NCBI RefSeq assembly: GCF_001742165.1
Contig: NZ_CP016443.1
Coordinates: forward strand, 1,860,001 to 1,924,000
Origin: Burkholderia stabilis
GTDB taxonomy: Bacteria > Pseudomonadota > Gammaproteobacteria > Burkholderiales > Burkholderiaceae
Reading direction: 5' to 3'
Length of the DNA: 64,000 bases
A program made the translations under genes and the position numbers. Positions 1-8,561 of this stretch are shown here, one piece after another. The notes below the pieces were generated by a model. That model ran no database searches. It was not told the DNA's origin and was given only the letters and a program-made list of their open reading frames with translations. How positions within the stretch are numbered: the first letter of the stretch is position 1; each line of letters begins with the position of its first letter.

Positions 1-1
1 G

Positions 2-658
2 CCGGCGCTGACCGCGTATGCGAACGTGAGCCGTTCGTTCAAGCCGAACGTCGCGTCGAACGTCGCCGCGCCGCTTGCGCCGGAATACGGCCGCGTGGTC
101 GAAGCCGGCCTGAAGTTCAGCCTGAAACCCGGCATCACCGGCACGCTCGCGGCCTACCAGATCGACAAGCGCAACGTCGCCGTCACGGTGGGCGACCTCA
201 CGTCGACGATCGGCACCGCGCGCTCGCGCGGGATCGAGCTCGACGTCGCAGGGCAGATCACGCGCCACCTGAGCGTGATCGGCAGCTATGCATATACGAA
301 CGCGACCGATCGCGACAGCAACACGTCGCTCGTCAACGTCGCGCACCACACGGGCAGCCTGTTCGCGGTGTACGACACGGCCATCGCGAACCTGCCCGGC
401 CGCTGGCGCTTCGGCGGCGGCGCACGCCTCGTCGGCGCACGCCCCGGCGACACCGCGAACAGCTTCACGCTGCCCGGCTACGTGACCGTCGACGCGTTCG
501 CGGCCTACGAAACGACGATCGGCAAGTTCCCGACGCGCTTCCAGCTCAACGTGAAGAACCTGCTCGACAAGACCTACTATCCGTCGAGCAACAACAACCT
601 GATCGTCGCGGTCGGCGAGCCGCGGCTCGTCACGCTGACGACGACCGTGTCGTTCTGA
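2..658 (+). CDS. TonB-dependent receptor, C-terminal part (5' truncated by window edge)
   Basis: Outer-membrane TonB-dependent receptor, probably for a siderophore or metal chelate. Only the last ~218 residues are present, because the frame is open to the left edge. The visible part is a series of amphipathic beta strands, with a plug-distant barrel motif NVKNLLDKTYY (typical of the TonB receptor family) and a C-terminal strand ending in Phe, as expected for BAM-inserted barrels. The substrate cannot be read from this part. A 13-bp hairpin follows the stop. The operon starting at 906 is in the same direction but separated by 247 bp, so co-transcription is uncertain. Confidence 0.85.
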   Translation, partial: PALTAYANVSRSFKPNVASNVAAPLAPEYGRVVEAGLKFSLKPGITGTLAAYQIDKRNVAVTVGDLTSTIGTARSRGIELDVAGQITRHLSVIGSYAYTNATDRDSNTSLVNVAHHTGSLFAVYDTAIANLPGRWRFGGGARLVGARPGDTANSFTLPGYVTVDAFAAYETTIGKFPTRFQLNVKNLLDKTYYPSSNNNLIVAVGEPRLVTLTTTVSF

Positions 659-669
659 CCCGTCCGCAC

Positions 670-701
670 GGCCGGCGCATGCAGGCAGGCATGCGCCGGC
701 C
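670..701 (+). terminator. Terminator-like hairpin after TonB receptor
   Basis: A perfect 13-bp inverted repeat (670-682 with 689-701, 6-nt loop) starts 12 bp after the receptor stop. There is no clean T-run after it, only a pyrimidine-rich stretch near 713-720, so it may be a weak or Rho-assisted terminator. Confidence 0.55.
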
Positions 702-905
702 TCGGAGCCCTGCTTTCTTCACGCCGCCGCGCGCCGCGGCGACGCCCGCCTTCCGGTCAATCATCAGACCCTCGAATATCTCCCATCCGATATCGCGATT
801 TCCGGTATCGATCGCGCGCCCCTAGACTGGCTACGCGATGGCGACGCTGCGTCGCCGCGCGGCAACGCGACACGCCCCCACAAAAACGATCCTGGGAGAC
901 AAGCC

Positions 906-1697
906 ATGTCCGACCGGCACGCGCGCCGAGGCGCGCTCAAGACACTCGGCCTCGCGGCCGGCACCGCGCTGCTCGCTGCCGCGCGCTCTGCTCACGCGGC
1001 GGCGCCCGAAACGGGTGCGCTGCTGCCCGGCGGCGCCGCGCGCCTCGCCGACCTCACACGCCGCCTCGCGGCCACACCCAGACGGCGCGACTTCAAGACG
1101 GTGCCGATGATCCTCGAACGCCCCGACCAGTGGGATCACGCGGCGCTCGCCGAGGTGATCGGCTATCGCGGCGGCCCGAAGCAGGTGTGGGACAACACCG
1201 ATCTCGCCGGCCCGTGGCTGAACCTGATGCGCAATTCGCTGAACGCGCAGATCTGGTCGTACGGTCATCCGGATTTCCTCGTCGTATCGGCCACGCACGG
1301 CAGCGCCCATCTCGCGCTGTTCGACCAGGCCGCGTGGGACAAATACGGGCTCGCGAAGCTGGCCGGCGCGGCATTCCCGGCCAACACGCTGCTCGACGCG
1401 AAACCCGCGCAATCGAAAGGCGCACAGGATCACGCGCTGCCCGACGGCGCGTTCTCGTCGCACGACAACAGCATCGCCGCGCTGCAGCAGCGCGGCGTCG
1501 TGTTCCTGTCGTGCCACAACGCGATCTGGGAACTCGCGGAACGGCTCGACGGCGCGAATGCGAATCCCGACAAGCTGCCGCTCGACGCGCTCGCGGCCGA
1601 TCTGACCAATCACGTGATTCCTTCGGCGATCGTCACGCCGGGCGCGGTCGGCACGCTGCCCGAACTGCAGCAGGCCGGCTTCACGTACGCGAAATGA
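906..1697 (+). CDS. Exported DsrE-like protein with Tat-type signal (first gene of cytochrome operon)
   Basis: A 263-residue exported protein. The N-terminus has a twin-arginine-like stretch (ARRGALK at about 7-13), a hydrophobic segment and an AHA cleavage-like site near residue 31, so a periplasmic location is likely. The C-terminal half (VVFLSCHNAIWELAERL, then PSAIVTPGAVGTLPELQQAG) resembles the DsrE/DsrF-like fold, with a single Cys in the LSCHN motif that could carry sulfur. The Tat motif is not ideal because Phe is replaced by Ala. A GGGAG ribosome site precedes the ATG. The stop overlaps the next gene (ATGA), which implies translational coupling. Proteins of this type are often labelled 'transcriptional initiation protein Tat', a name that says nothing about function. 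A sulfur-handling role is inferred from fold and neighbours. Confidence 0.7.
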   Translation: MSDRHARRGALKTLGLAAGTALLAAARSAHAAAPETGALLPGGAARLADLTRRLAATPRRRDFKTVPMILERPDQWDHAALAEVIGYRGGPKQVWDNTDLAGPWLNLMRNSLNAQIWSYGHPDFLVVSATHGSAHLALFDQAAWDKYGLAKLAGAAFPANTLLDAKPAQSKGAQDHALPDGAFSSHDNSIAALQQRGVVFLSCHNAIWELAERLDGANANPDKLPLDALAADLTNHVIPSAIVTPGAVGTLPELQQAGFTYAK

Positions 1698-2758
1698 CGC
1701 ACACCATGACCTCGATCCTCACGCATTCCCCTTCGCGCCGGCTCCGCCGCACGCTGCGCGCCGCACTGGCCGGCTGGCTGTGCTGCGCGTCCGCGCTGTC
1801 GCTCGCCGCGCCCGCCGACACCGCCACGAACATCTTTCCGCCCTGGCAGAACGGCCGCAACAACGACGCGACGCACCGCGGCCTCGAATTCACGGTGCCG
1901 CAGGTCGACGTGCTCGCCGATTTCCACGGCGACCTCACCGCGCCGAAGCTCGTGCTGTTCGTCGGCGGCAACTACTTCTTCGCGATGGCGCCGCTCGTCG
2001 CGAAGTTCGAGGAAGACCATCCCGAGTACCGCGGCCGCATCTACTGGGAAACGATCCCGCCCGGCCTGCTCGTGAAGCAGATCCAGGCAGGCGGCACGAT
2101 CACGGTCGGGAACATGACGTGGACGGTCAAGCCCGATGCGTATTTCGCGGGGCTCGGCAAGATCAACGGGCTGATCGCGGACGGTACGCTCGCCGGCCCG
2201 GCGGTGCCGTACGTGACGAACCAGCTGACGATCATGGTGCGTGCCGGCAACCCGAAGCGCATCGCGTCGCTGAACGATCTCGCGCGGCCCGACGTGAAGC
2301 TCGCGATGCCGAACCCGGCATTCGAAGGCGTCGCGCGGCAGATTCGCGCATCGCTCGTGAAGGCCGGCGGCGACGCGCTTGCGCGCACCGTCTACGACGA
2401 CAAGGTGCGCGCCGGCACGACCGAACTCACGCACATCCACCACCGGGAAACCGCGCTGTTCCTGATGCAGGAGCGTGCGGACGCCGGCGTGTTGTGGCAA
2501 TCCGAAGCGGCATTCCAGGAACAGGTGGGGCATCCGCTGATGCACATCGACATTCCGGCCGCGCAGAATACGACGGCGATCTATGCGGGCGCGATGGTGA
2601 AGGATGCGCCGCATCCGGAAGCCGCACGCGCGTGGCTCGCGTTCATCCGGTCGCCGGACGCGTTCCGGATTTTCCAGCGCTACGGCTTCGGCCGATACGA
2701 CGAGACGACACCGACGCAGCACCTCGCGCCGGAGCAGGACCGGCCCGGCGCCGGCTGA
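1694..2758 (+). CDS. Periplasmic substrate-binding protein, molybdate/anion-type
   Basis: A 354-residue type II periplasmic binding protein. Residues ~12-36 form a signal peptide (basic LRRTLR, then a hydrophobic core ending SLAAPA). The body has the pattern of the extracellular solute-binding family related to ModA: a lid strand (KLVLFVGGNYFFAMAPLV), DLARPDVKLAMPNP in the hinge region, and a C-terminal HPEAARAWLAFIRSPDAFRIF. No ABC permease or ATPase is next to it, so it may act as a sensor, a delivery protein for the neighbouring cytochromes, or a partner of a distant transporter. Start: ATG at 1694 overlaps the upstream stop; an in-frame ATG at 1706 is an alternative. It is translationally coupled within the four-gene operon. 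Confidence 0.75.
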   Translation: MTHTMTSILTHSPSRRLRRTLRAALAGWLCCASALSLAAPADTATNIFPPWQNGRNNDATHRGLEFTVPQVDVLADFHGDLTAPKLVLFVGGNYFFAMAPLVAKFEEDHPEYRGRIYWETIPPGLLVKQIQAGGTITVGNMTWTVKPDAYFAGLGKINGLIADGTLAGPAVPYVTNQLTIMVRAGNPKRIASLNDLARPDVKLAMPNPAFEGVARQIRASLVKAGGDALARTVYDDKVRAGTTELTHIHHRETALFLMQERADAGVLWQSEAAFQEQVGHPLMHIDIPAAQNTTAIYAGAMVKDAPHPEAARAWLAFIRSPDAFRIFQRYGFGRYDETTPTQHLAPEQDRPGAG

Positions 2759-2803
2759 ACGCCCGATCGCGCACGCACGCGACATACAACAAGGAGGGGA
2801 CAC

Positions 2804-3490
2804 GTGAACGACAAGGTCGACACACGGCGACGCCGGTATGCGCCGCTGCTGCTTGCCGCGGCGGCGCTGCTCGCCGGCCGCGCGCACGCGGACGACGCGA
2901 CGCTCGGCAAGACGCTCGCGACACAGGGCTCGGCGACGGGCGTGGCCGCCTGCATCGGCTGCCACGGCGCGCAGGGCGAAGGCAACGCGGCGGCCGGCTT
3001 CCCGCGCCTCGCGGGCACGAACGCCGCGTATCTGTCGGCGCAGCTTGCCGCGTTCGCGGACGGCAGCCGCCAGAATCCCGTCATGCAGCCGCTCTCGAAA
3101 CTGCTGTCGCCGCACGAGCGCGACGCGGTATCGGCGTACTTCGCGAGCCTGCCCTCGCCGGCCGGCGTCGTGACGGCCGATGGCGCGCCGATCGACCCGG
3201 CCGACACCGGCGCGTGGCTCGCGACGCGCGGACGCTGGTCGCAGGGCCTGCCCGCATGCGCGCAATGCCACGGCCCCGGCGGCCTCGGCGTGGGCAGCGC
3301 ATTTCCGCCGCTCGCGGGCCAGCCGGCCGCGTATATCGCCGGCCAGTTGAACGGCTGGAAACACGGCGCGCGCCCGCCCGGACCGATGGCGCTGATGCCG
3401 ATGATCGCCGGCAAACTGTCCGACGCCGACATCGACGCGGTGGCCGCCTACTATGCGCGCGGCGGCGCAGCACAAGGAGACAAGCGATGA
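2804..3490 (+). CDS. Dihaem cytochrome c, cytochrome c4-like
   Basis: A 228-residue periplasmic electron carrier with two class I cytochrome c domains. The signal peptide covers ~1-29 (RRRR, hydrophobic stretch, RAHA). Haem-binding CxxCH motifs are CIGCH (C50-H54) and CAQCH (C152-H156), with candidate Met ligands in NPVMQPL and in the Met-rich stretch near the C-terminus. Length and two-domain layout match cytochrome c4. The start is GTG preceded by a strong AAGGAGG. It overlaps the next gene by 4 bp (ATGA), so the two cytochromes are probably made together. It likely passes electrons from the TsdA-like protein to a terminal oxidase. Confidence 0.88.
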   Translation: MNDKVDTRRRRYAPLLLAAAALLAGRAHADDATLGKTLATQGSATGVAACIGCHGAQGEGNAAAGFPRLAGTNAAYLSAQLAAFADGSRQNPVMQPLSKLLSPHERDAVSAYFASLPSPAGVVTADGAPIDPADTGAWLATRGRWSQGLPACAQCHGPGGLGVGSAFPPLAGQPAAYIAGQLNGWKHGARPPGPMALMPMIAGKLSDADIDAVAAYYARGGAAQGDKR

Positions 3491-4404
3491 TCGACCGCAC
3501 GACGCTGATCCGCCGCACCCGCGCGGCGCTGCTCGGCGCGGCCTGGCTGCCCGCGCTCGCGTTCGCGGCGGCGCCGCAGGACGCACCGGCACCGGCTGCC
3601 GCTACAACGGCAGCCAAACCGTTCACACCGCCCGCCGAATCCGCGATTCCCGCCGACGACTTCGGCAAGACCGTGAAGCTCGGCGAGCAGATCTTCCTGC
3701 ACACGCCGGAGTTCGCGGGCAAATACGTCGGCAACAAGCTGACCTGCGCGAGCTGCCACCTCGATGCGGGCCGCCGGCCGGATTCGAGCCCGATGTGGGC
3801 CGCGTACCTGCTGTATCCGGCCTACCGCGCGAAGAACGGCCACGTGAACACGTTCGCCGAGCGCCTGCAGGGGTGCTTCCGCTACAGCATGAACGGCAAG
3901 GCGCCGCCGGCCGGCGACCCGATCCTCGTCGCGCTCGAAACGTATTCGTACTGGCTCGCAAAAGGCGCGCCGGTCGGCACGAAGCTGCCGGGGCAGGGTT
4001 TCCCGAAACTGCCGCCGCCCGCGCAGAAGGCCGACTACGCGCGCGGCGCCGCCGTCTACACGCAGCATTGCGCGCTGTGCCACGGCGCGGACGGCCAGGG
4101 GCAGTCGAGCGGCGGCAAGCCGGCGTTCCCGGCGCTGTGGGGCGCACGCTCGTTCAACTGGGGCGCGGGGATGGGCGACATCCGCAACGCGGCCGGCTTC
4201 ATCAAGGCCAACATGCCGCTCGGGCTCGGCGGCACGCTGACCGATCAGGAAGCGTGGGACGTCGCGACCTTCATGGACAGCCACGAACGTCCGCAAGACC
4301 CGCGCTTCACGGGCTCCGTGCAGGACACGCGCGCGAAATTCCACGATTCGCCCGACTCGATGTACGGGCTCAGCGTGAACGGCCGCGTGCTCGGCGCGCC
4401 CTGA
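3487..4404 (+). CDS. TsdA-like dihaem cytochrome (putative thiosulfate dehydrogenase)
   Basis: A 305-residue exported dihaem cytochrome. A signal peptide covers ~1-29, followed by an Ala/Pro-rich linker. Domain 1 has CASCHLDAGR (C87-H91), and the downstream GCFRYSMNGK carries C130, which matches the position of the distal Cys ligand of haem 1 in thiosulfate dehydrogenase TsdA. Domain 2 has CALCH (C195-H199). TsdA couples two thiosulfates to tetrathionate. The call rests on these motifs, and the reverse reaction (tetrathionate reduction) or another sulfur substrate is possible. It starts by ATGA overlap and ends the operon. The next gene is convergent 52 bp away. Confidence 0.72.
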   Translation: MIDRTTLIRRTRAALLGAAWLPALAFAAAPQDAPAPAAATTAAKPFTPPAESAIPADDFGKTVKLGEQIFLHTPEFAGKYVGNKLTCASCHLDAGRRPDSSPMWAAYLLYPAYRAKNGHVNTFAERLQGCFRYSMNGKAPPAGDPILVALETYSYWLAKGAPVGTKLPGQGFPKLPPPAQKADYARGAAVYTQHCALCHGADGQGQSSGGKPAFPALWGARSFNWGAGMGDIRNAAGFIKANMPLGLGGTLTDQEAWDVATFMDSHERPQDPRFTGSVQDTRAKFHDSPDSMYGLSVNGRVLGAP

Positions 4405-4456
4405 CGTTCAAACCGTTGGCACCGTTCGACCCGCCCGGCCGGTTCGGCCGGCGCGG

Positions 4457-6382
4457 TCACGGATGCCAGCGATACACGACGATGCTCGTGCCGTTGTAGT
4501 TGTCCTTGGTGATCACGTACTCGCCGGTCGAGCGCAGGTAGGCCCGGACGCCGTACATCGAGTCGACGTCGTTGCCGACGTCCATCGCCGACGTGTTCGA
4601 ATTCGTCAGCGTGGTGACGAGCGCACCGGTGTTCAGGTCGAACACGTCGATGTTCGGCACCGTGTGGACGTAGCCGACGAACAGGTAGTGGCCGGCCGCC
4701 GCGATCGATTTCGGATTCGCGCTCGTCAGGTTGATCACGGGGTTCGGCGCGCTCGTGTTGCCGTTCTTCCAGCCGTGATAGACCTCGATGTGCCCGTTCA
4801 TCGCGGTCCAGTCCCAGTTGCCCGCGAGGCCCTGCGCGAGAATCATCGTGTCGCTGTCGGCCTGGTAGATGATGCGCGTGACCGGCGCCACGCTGCTCGG
4901 CACGGGCGTCGTCACAGGCTTGCCCCACGACGGCTTGCCGGTCGCGTCGAAGCCCGTCATCGGGAAGCGGGAAATCACGTTCGAGCCGTTCAGCCCGGCC
5001 CACACGTCGCCGTTTCCGTCGATGTCGAAACCGGCCGTCACCTGCAGCGTCGTGTTGAACGGCTTGCCGGGCAGCGAGCCGGCCGGGATCGCGATATAGC
5101 CGCTCGCCGTGTTGAAGTAATAGAAGTTGAAGTTGCCCGGGTTCTGGCCCGACGCGACGAGAATCCGGTTGCCGCCGACCATCACGAGCTGGCCGAAATG
5201 CTGGCCGCGCTGATAGTCGTTCATGTCGAGGCGCGGGTCCTTCGGGTAGGTGAACGGATCGACCGTGTTCGCGACGAACGTGCCGCCCGCCCCGCCCGTG
5301 TACACGTTGTTGCCGCTGTAGAAGAAGGCGCCGTCCGTCGCCGGGTCGGGCGCGGCGATCGCTTCGAAGTTCAGCGCCTGCAGCTTCCATTGCAGCGCGC
5401 CCGTCGGGCCGTACGAATGGAGGTCGGTGCTGCCGTTGCGGCCGAGATCCCAGCCGCCGCCCCATGCGTTGTTCAGCACGTACAGGTTGCCGCCCGAATC
5501 CTTGCCGAGCGCGGCGACGCGCGTGAAGCGCTTGTCGCCGACCTGCCCCTTGATGCCGGTGGTCGTGTCGAGATACCCGCCTTGCACGCCGAACGTGCCG
5601 ACCTGCATCGGCAGCCCGAGCAGCCCGCTGTAGACCTTGATGTTCATGTCGGGCCCTTCGTCGCCCACCATCAACTGGGCCATCGATGCGTCGTAGTACA
5701 GCGACGCCGGCCGCGCGCCGGCCGCCATCTGGATCGTGCTCATCGCCGTGCCGGTCGCGCTGAACTGCGCGACGACGCCCGCGCGCTTGCGCGCGACCCA
5801 CAGGTTGCCGGCGGCGTCGAGCGCCAGCGCGCCCGGGCCCGATACGCCGATGTCGCGCTGCCACACGCCGTCGGTCGTATAGACCCGCACGCGGTTGCCG
5901 TAGAAGTCGCTCACGTACAGCAGGTTGCCGGCCGTCGCGAGGCCGGTGATCACGTCCGCGTACTGGATGCCCGTCCACGTGCTGACCGGGATGCGCAGGT
6001 CGCGCAGGTTCGTGCCGCGGTTGTAGCGGCCCACCGAGCCGCTGCCGAAGTTGCGGTTGTAGCCAAGCGCGACGAACAGCGACGTCGCGTTGCCGGTGAT
6101 CGCGCCGCCCTGGAATTCGTCGTGGATGCCGATCGTGCCGATCGGCTGGCCGTTCTGGTACATCGCGACGCCGCCCGCGTTCTCGTCCCAGCGCGACGCC
6201 GTGTAGATCACGCCTTCGGGCGCGACCCACATCGAACGCGCGCCGTTGCCCACGTGCGCGGCCAGCGTGCCGAACGTGTTCGCGAGCCAGTCGGTCGTGT
6301 ATTGCACCTGCGCGTGACTCGCGCTCGCCAGCATGGCCACGCACATTCCCAGCAACGCCGCGCGAATTTGTTTCATTGACAT
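4457..6382 (-). CDS. Secreted NHL/beta-propeller repeat protein
   Basis: A 641-residue exported protein of unknown function. Residues 1-23 are a signal peptide (MSMKQ, hydrophobic core, ASHAQ). The rest is a chain of propeller-blade-like repeats, with phrases such as GPGALALDAAGNLWVA and ITGLATAGNLLYVSDFYGNRVRVY typical of NHL/SMP-30-type blades, and many Gly-Asn-Asp turns. There is no transmembrane anchor or catalytic signature. The start at 6382 is chosen because GGGAG lies about 8 bp upstream and the signal peptide follows directly. Upstream in-frame codons (to 6472) lie in AT-rich non-coding sequence. It is convergent with the cytochrome operon. It may bind a ligand or act as a secreted lactonase-like propeller, but neither can be shown here. 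Confidence 0.75.
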   Translation of the reverse strand: MSMKQIRAALLGMCVAMLASASHAQVQYTTDWLANTFGTLAAHVGNGARSMWVAPEGVIYTASRWDENAGGVAMYQNGQPIGTIGIHDEFQGGAITGNATSLFVALGYNRNFGSGSVGRYNRGTNLRDLRIPVSTWTGIQYADVITGLATAGNLLYVSDFYGNRVRVYTTDGVWQRDIGVSGPGALALDAAGNLWVARKRAGVVAQFSATGTAMSTIQMAAGARPASLYYDASMAQLMVGDEGPDMNIKVYSGLLGLPMQVGTFGVQGGYLDTTTGIKGQVGDKRFTRVAALGKDSGGNLYVLNNAWGGGWDLGRNGSTDLHSYGPTGALQWKLQALNFEAIAAPDPATDGAFFYSGNNVYTGGAGGTFVANTVDPFTYPKDPRLDMNDYQRGQHFGQLVMVGGNRILVASGQNPGNFNFYYFNTASGYIAIPAGSLPGKPFNTTLQVTAGFDIDGNGDVWAGLNGSNVISRFPMTGFDATGKPSWGKPVTTPVPSSVAPVTRIIYQADSDTMILAQGLAGNWDWTAMNGHIEVYHGWKNGNTSAPNPVINLTSANPKSIAAAGHYLFVGYVHTVPNIDVFDLNTGALVTTLTNSNTSAMDVGNDVDSMYGVRAYLRSTGEYVITKDNYNGTSIVVYRWHP

Positions 6383-6848
6383 GAATAATGCTCCCGGACG
6401 ATCGTTTGTCGACACTGTAAATCGCGGCGCATGAAATATTGGTGATTCCGGCAAAAGCGCATTCGCCGTCATCCCGAATTATTCACCCCGCGCTTTTTGC
6501 CGTCCGGCGCTTTTTCGTCAACGATGGCAAAACCCGAACGCCGCGCCGGAAAGGCCAGCCGGCAGCGCGATTTCGGCGCTTTTCCCCGGCATTTTCTTCC
6601 GGGTCACCCAATGCGAATGCGTCATTTTTTCTGATATGCCCGCATTGCTTTTTCATTCCCCGGAAATGGGCTCGATGATTACAAATCGAAATTGAAATGA
6701 AAGAGAAAAAATATTAACCGGCGCAATCGCCTTTTAGCGATTTCACGCAGCGGGCATGCCGCGATTGCGGCGAGAACGGAGGATGGGAAAAGGTGGATGC
6801 AGCGGAGAAAGCCGCGCGCCGGCCGAGCCGGCACGCGGTCGCGATCGT
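6383..6848. other. AT-rich intergenic region upstream of the propeller gene
   Basis: 466 bp without a credible gene. Parts, especially ~6660-6730, are much richer in A/T than the surrounding ~67% GC DNA. Three copies of a GCGCTTTT word followed by CCG- or CGT-type sequence occur between 6485 and 6590. It probably holds the promoter of the leftward propeller gene and the 3' untranslated end of the GFA gene. A 79-residue frame at 6439-6678 has no family resemblance and unlikely composition. Confidence 0.5.
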
Positions 6849-7277
6849 TCAGTTCGCGTTGTCGAGCGTCGGGCCGTCCCAGCCGTCGAGGTATTTCGGC
6901 AATGCGTCGGCGACGTCGATCACGCGGTGCCGGTAGAACAGATGCATCGTCGGTTGCAGGTCGGCGGGCAGTTGCCCGCCATGCGCACGCGCGGCCAGGC
7001 TGTTCGGCACGACGCGCATGCCGAGCCGGTTCGTCCCGAACACGATCTCGCCGCACGACGGGCACCACGTGCGCGACATCGACTTCGCCGGATGCGGGAA
7101 GGTCGCGCCGCCTTCGACGGCAACCTGTTCCGGCGGCCACGCGGTCGCGGACAGCATCGGCGTGCCGTAGAAATCACGGCAGGTCGCGCAATGGCAGTTC
7201 GCGCGCGCGGCCGGCTCGCCGCGCAGCGTGACGGTGACGGCGCCGCACAGGCAGTGCGCGGAATGCGTTCGGGTCAT
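6849..7277 (-). CDS. GFA-family (glutathione-dependent formaldehyde-activating enzyme-like) zinc protein
   Basis: A 142-residue protein of the GFA/CENP-V family. The zinc-binding Cys pattern is visible: HCLCGAV near residue 8-14, CHCATC near 28-33 and CPSCG near 71-75. Family members bind two zinc ions. The prototype Gfa was proposed to speed S-hydroxymethylglutathione formation, but most paralogues, probably including this one, have no proven reaction. It is transcribed alone, leftward, downstream of the porin at 7368-8561 but separated from it by a strong hairpin. Confidence 0.85.
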   Translation of the reverse strand: MTRTHSAHCLCGAVTVTLRGEPAARANCHCATCRDFYGTPMLSATAWPPEQVAVEGGATFPHPAKSMSRTWCPSCGEIVFGTNRLGMRVVPNSLAARAHGGQLPADLQPTMHLFYRHRVIDVADALPKYLDGWDGPTLDNAN

Positions 7278-7322
7278 GTCGTCTTCTCGTAGAAAGGAGG
7301 CGACAGTATAGGAGCCAGGCGT

Positions 7323-7357
7323 GCGACGCGGCCCGCATCGGCTGCGGGCCGCGTCGC
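7323..7357 (-). terminator. Hairpin terminator of the porin gene
   Basis: A perfect 15-bp inverted repeat (7323-7337 with 7343-7357, loop of 5) lies 10 bp beyond the porin stop on the minus strand. It is very stable and GC-rich but has no T-run. Confidence 0.6.
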
Positions 7358-7367
7358 GATCGTTGCG

Positions 7368-8561
7368 TCAGAACTTCTGGCGCAACCCGAGGCTGACGAT
7401 CGTCTGCGAATGCGAATCCGACGAATGGCCGTTCGCCTTGTCGGACACCGACGCGGTCGCGGCCACCGGCCGGCCGAGCGCGTCGAGCGTCATGCCCGAT
7501 GCATGCTGGTACGCGCCGAGCAGGTACACGCTGGTGCGCTTCGACAGGTCGTAGACGGCGCCGAGCGTGACGTTGTGATACTGCGCGCGGTCGTCGATGC
7601 CGTCGACGTCGCTGCCGCGCGTGTAGCTGTAGCCCGCGAACAGCTGCGTCTGCGGCCGCACGTTCCAGCGCGTGAACACGCCCGCGACGTTGAACGTCGC
7701 GTGGCCCGTGAACAGCGATTGACCGCCGCTGCGGTACTGCACGTTGCTGTAGTTCACGCCGACGACGGCCGTGCCGAAGTCGTACGTCGCGCCGGTTGCG
7801 ATGACCTGCTGCGACTGCGCGCTCGCATAACCCTCGTTGATCGACGAGTTGAACAGGCCGTCGTCGGTGCTCTGCCACTTGCCCGTCGTCGGGTCGGTCA
7901 CGCCCGTCTTGCTGTTGTCCGAGCGCTCGTAGCCGACGCCGACGCGCAGCGGCCCCGCCGCGTAGGCCGCGCCGACGCTCCACGTATTGCGCTGCTTCAT
8001 GCTGCCCGGCTGGCCGCCGAAGCCGTACAGCGCGCCGAACGTGAAGCCCGAATAGTTGGCGCTCGTGTACTTGATCGAGCTGTCGACCCGTGCGGTCTGG
8101 TCGAGGTCGTCGATGTCGCCCGGGTGCGCGCCGAATCCGCCGATGAACGACGACGGGCCGACCGGGCTCACGAAATCGTCGAGCGACGTGTACTGGCGGC
8201 CGAGCGTGATCGTGCCGTAGCGGTCGCTGCCGACGCCGACGAACGCCTGCCGGCCGAACTGGCGGCCGCCCTGGCCCGACGTGCCGTTGGTGATGTCGAA
8301 GCCGTTCTCGAGGACGAACAGCGCGCGCATCCCGCCGCCGAGATCCTCGGAACCCTTGATGCCCCAGCGGCTGCCGGACAGGTTGCCGGTCGTGAGCCCG
8401 ACACTCGAATGCCCGGTGTACGCGCCGGCCGAGCCGACCCGTTCGTTGCTGCGATAGGTCACGCCCGCATCGACGATGCCGTACAGCGTGACGGAGCTTT
8501 GCGCGGATGCGATACCCGCGAGCGAGAGCAGCAGCGGCGCTGCGATCAGTTGCTTGTTCAT
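7368..8561 (-). CDS. Gram-negative porin
   Basis: A 397-residue outer-membrane trimeric porin of the Burkholderia/Neisseria type. The signal peptide covers ~1-20 (MNKQLIAAPLLLSLAGIASA), followed by the hallmark mature start QSSVTLYGIVDAG. Other porin motifs are SRWGIKGSEDLGGGMRALF and a C-terminal strand ending GLRQKF with terminal Phe. It allows diffusion of small solutes. The start has GGAGA about 8 bp upstream. A near-palindromic, LacI-type operator-like sequence lies ~170 bp upstream (8729-8746), so expression may be substrate-controlled. Confidence 0.93.
   Translation of the reverse strand: MNKQLIAAPLLLSLAGIASAQSSVTLYGIVDAGVTYRSNERVGSAGAYTGHSSVGLTTGNLSGSRWGIKGSEDLGGGMRALFVLENGFDITNGTSGQGGRQFGRQAFVGVGSDRYGTITLGRQYTSLDDFVSPVGPSSFIGGFGAHPGDIDDLDQTARVDSSIKYTSANYSGFTFGALYGFGGQPGSMKQRNTWSVGAAYAAGPLRVGVGYERSDNSKTGVTDPTTGKWQSTDDGLFNSSINEGYASAQSQQVIATGATYDFGTAVVGVNYSNVQYRSGGQSLFTGHATFNVAGVFTRWNVRPQTQLFAGYSYTRGSDVDGIDDRAQYHNVTLGAVYDLSKRTSVYLLGAYQHASGMTLDALGRPVAATASVSDKANGHSSDSHSQTIVSLGLRQKF

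Noticed and set aside
4463..6379. A 638-residue rightward open frame opposite the propeller gene
   Set aside because: The leftward frame has a signal peptide, ribosome site and blade-like repeats; the rightward one does not.
6439..6678. A small 79-residue gene in the AT-rich gap
   Set aside because: No ribosome site, atypical composition and no recognisable feature.
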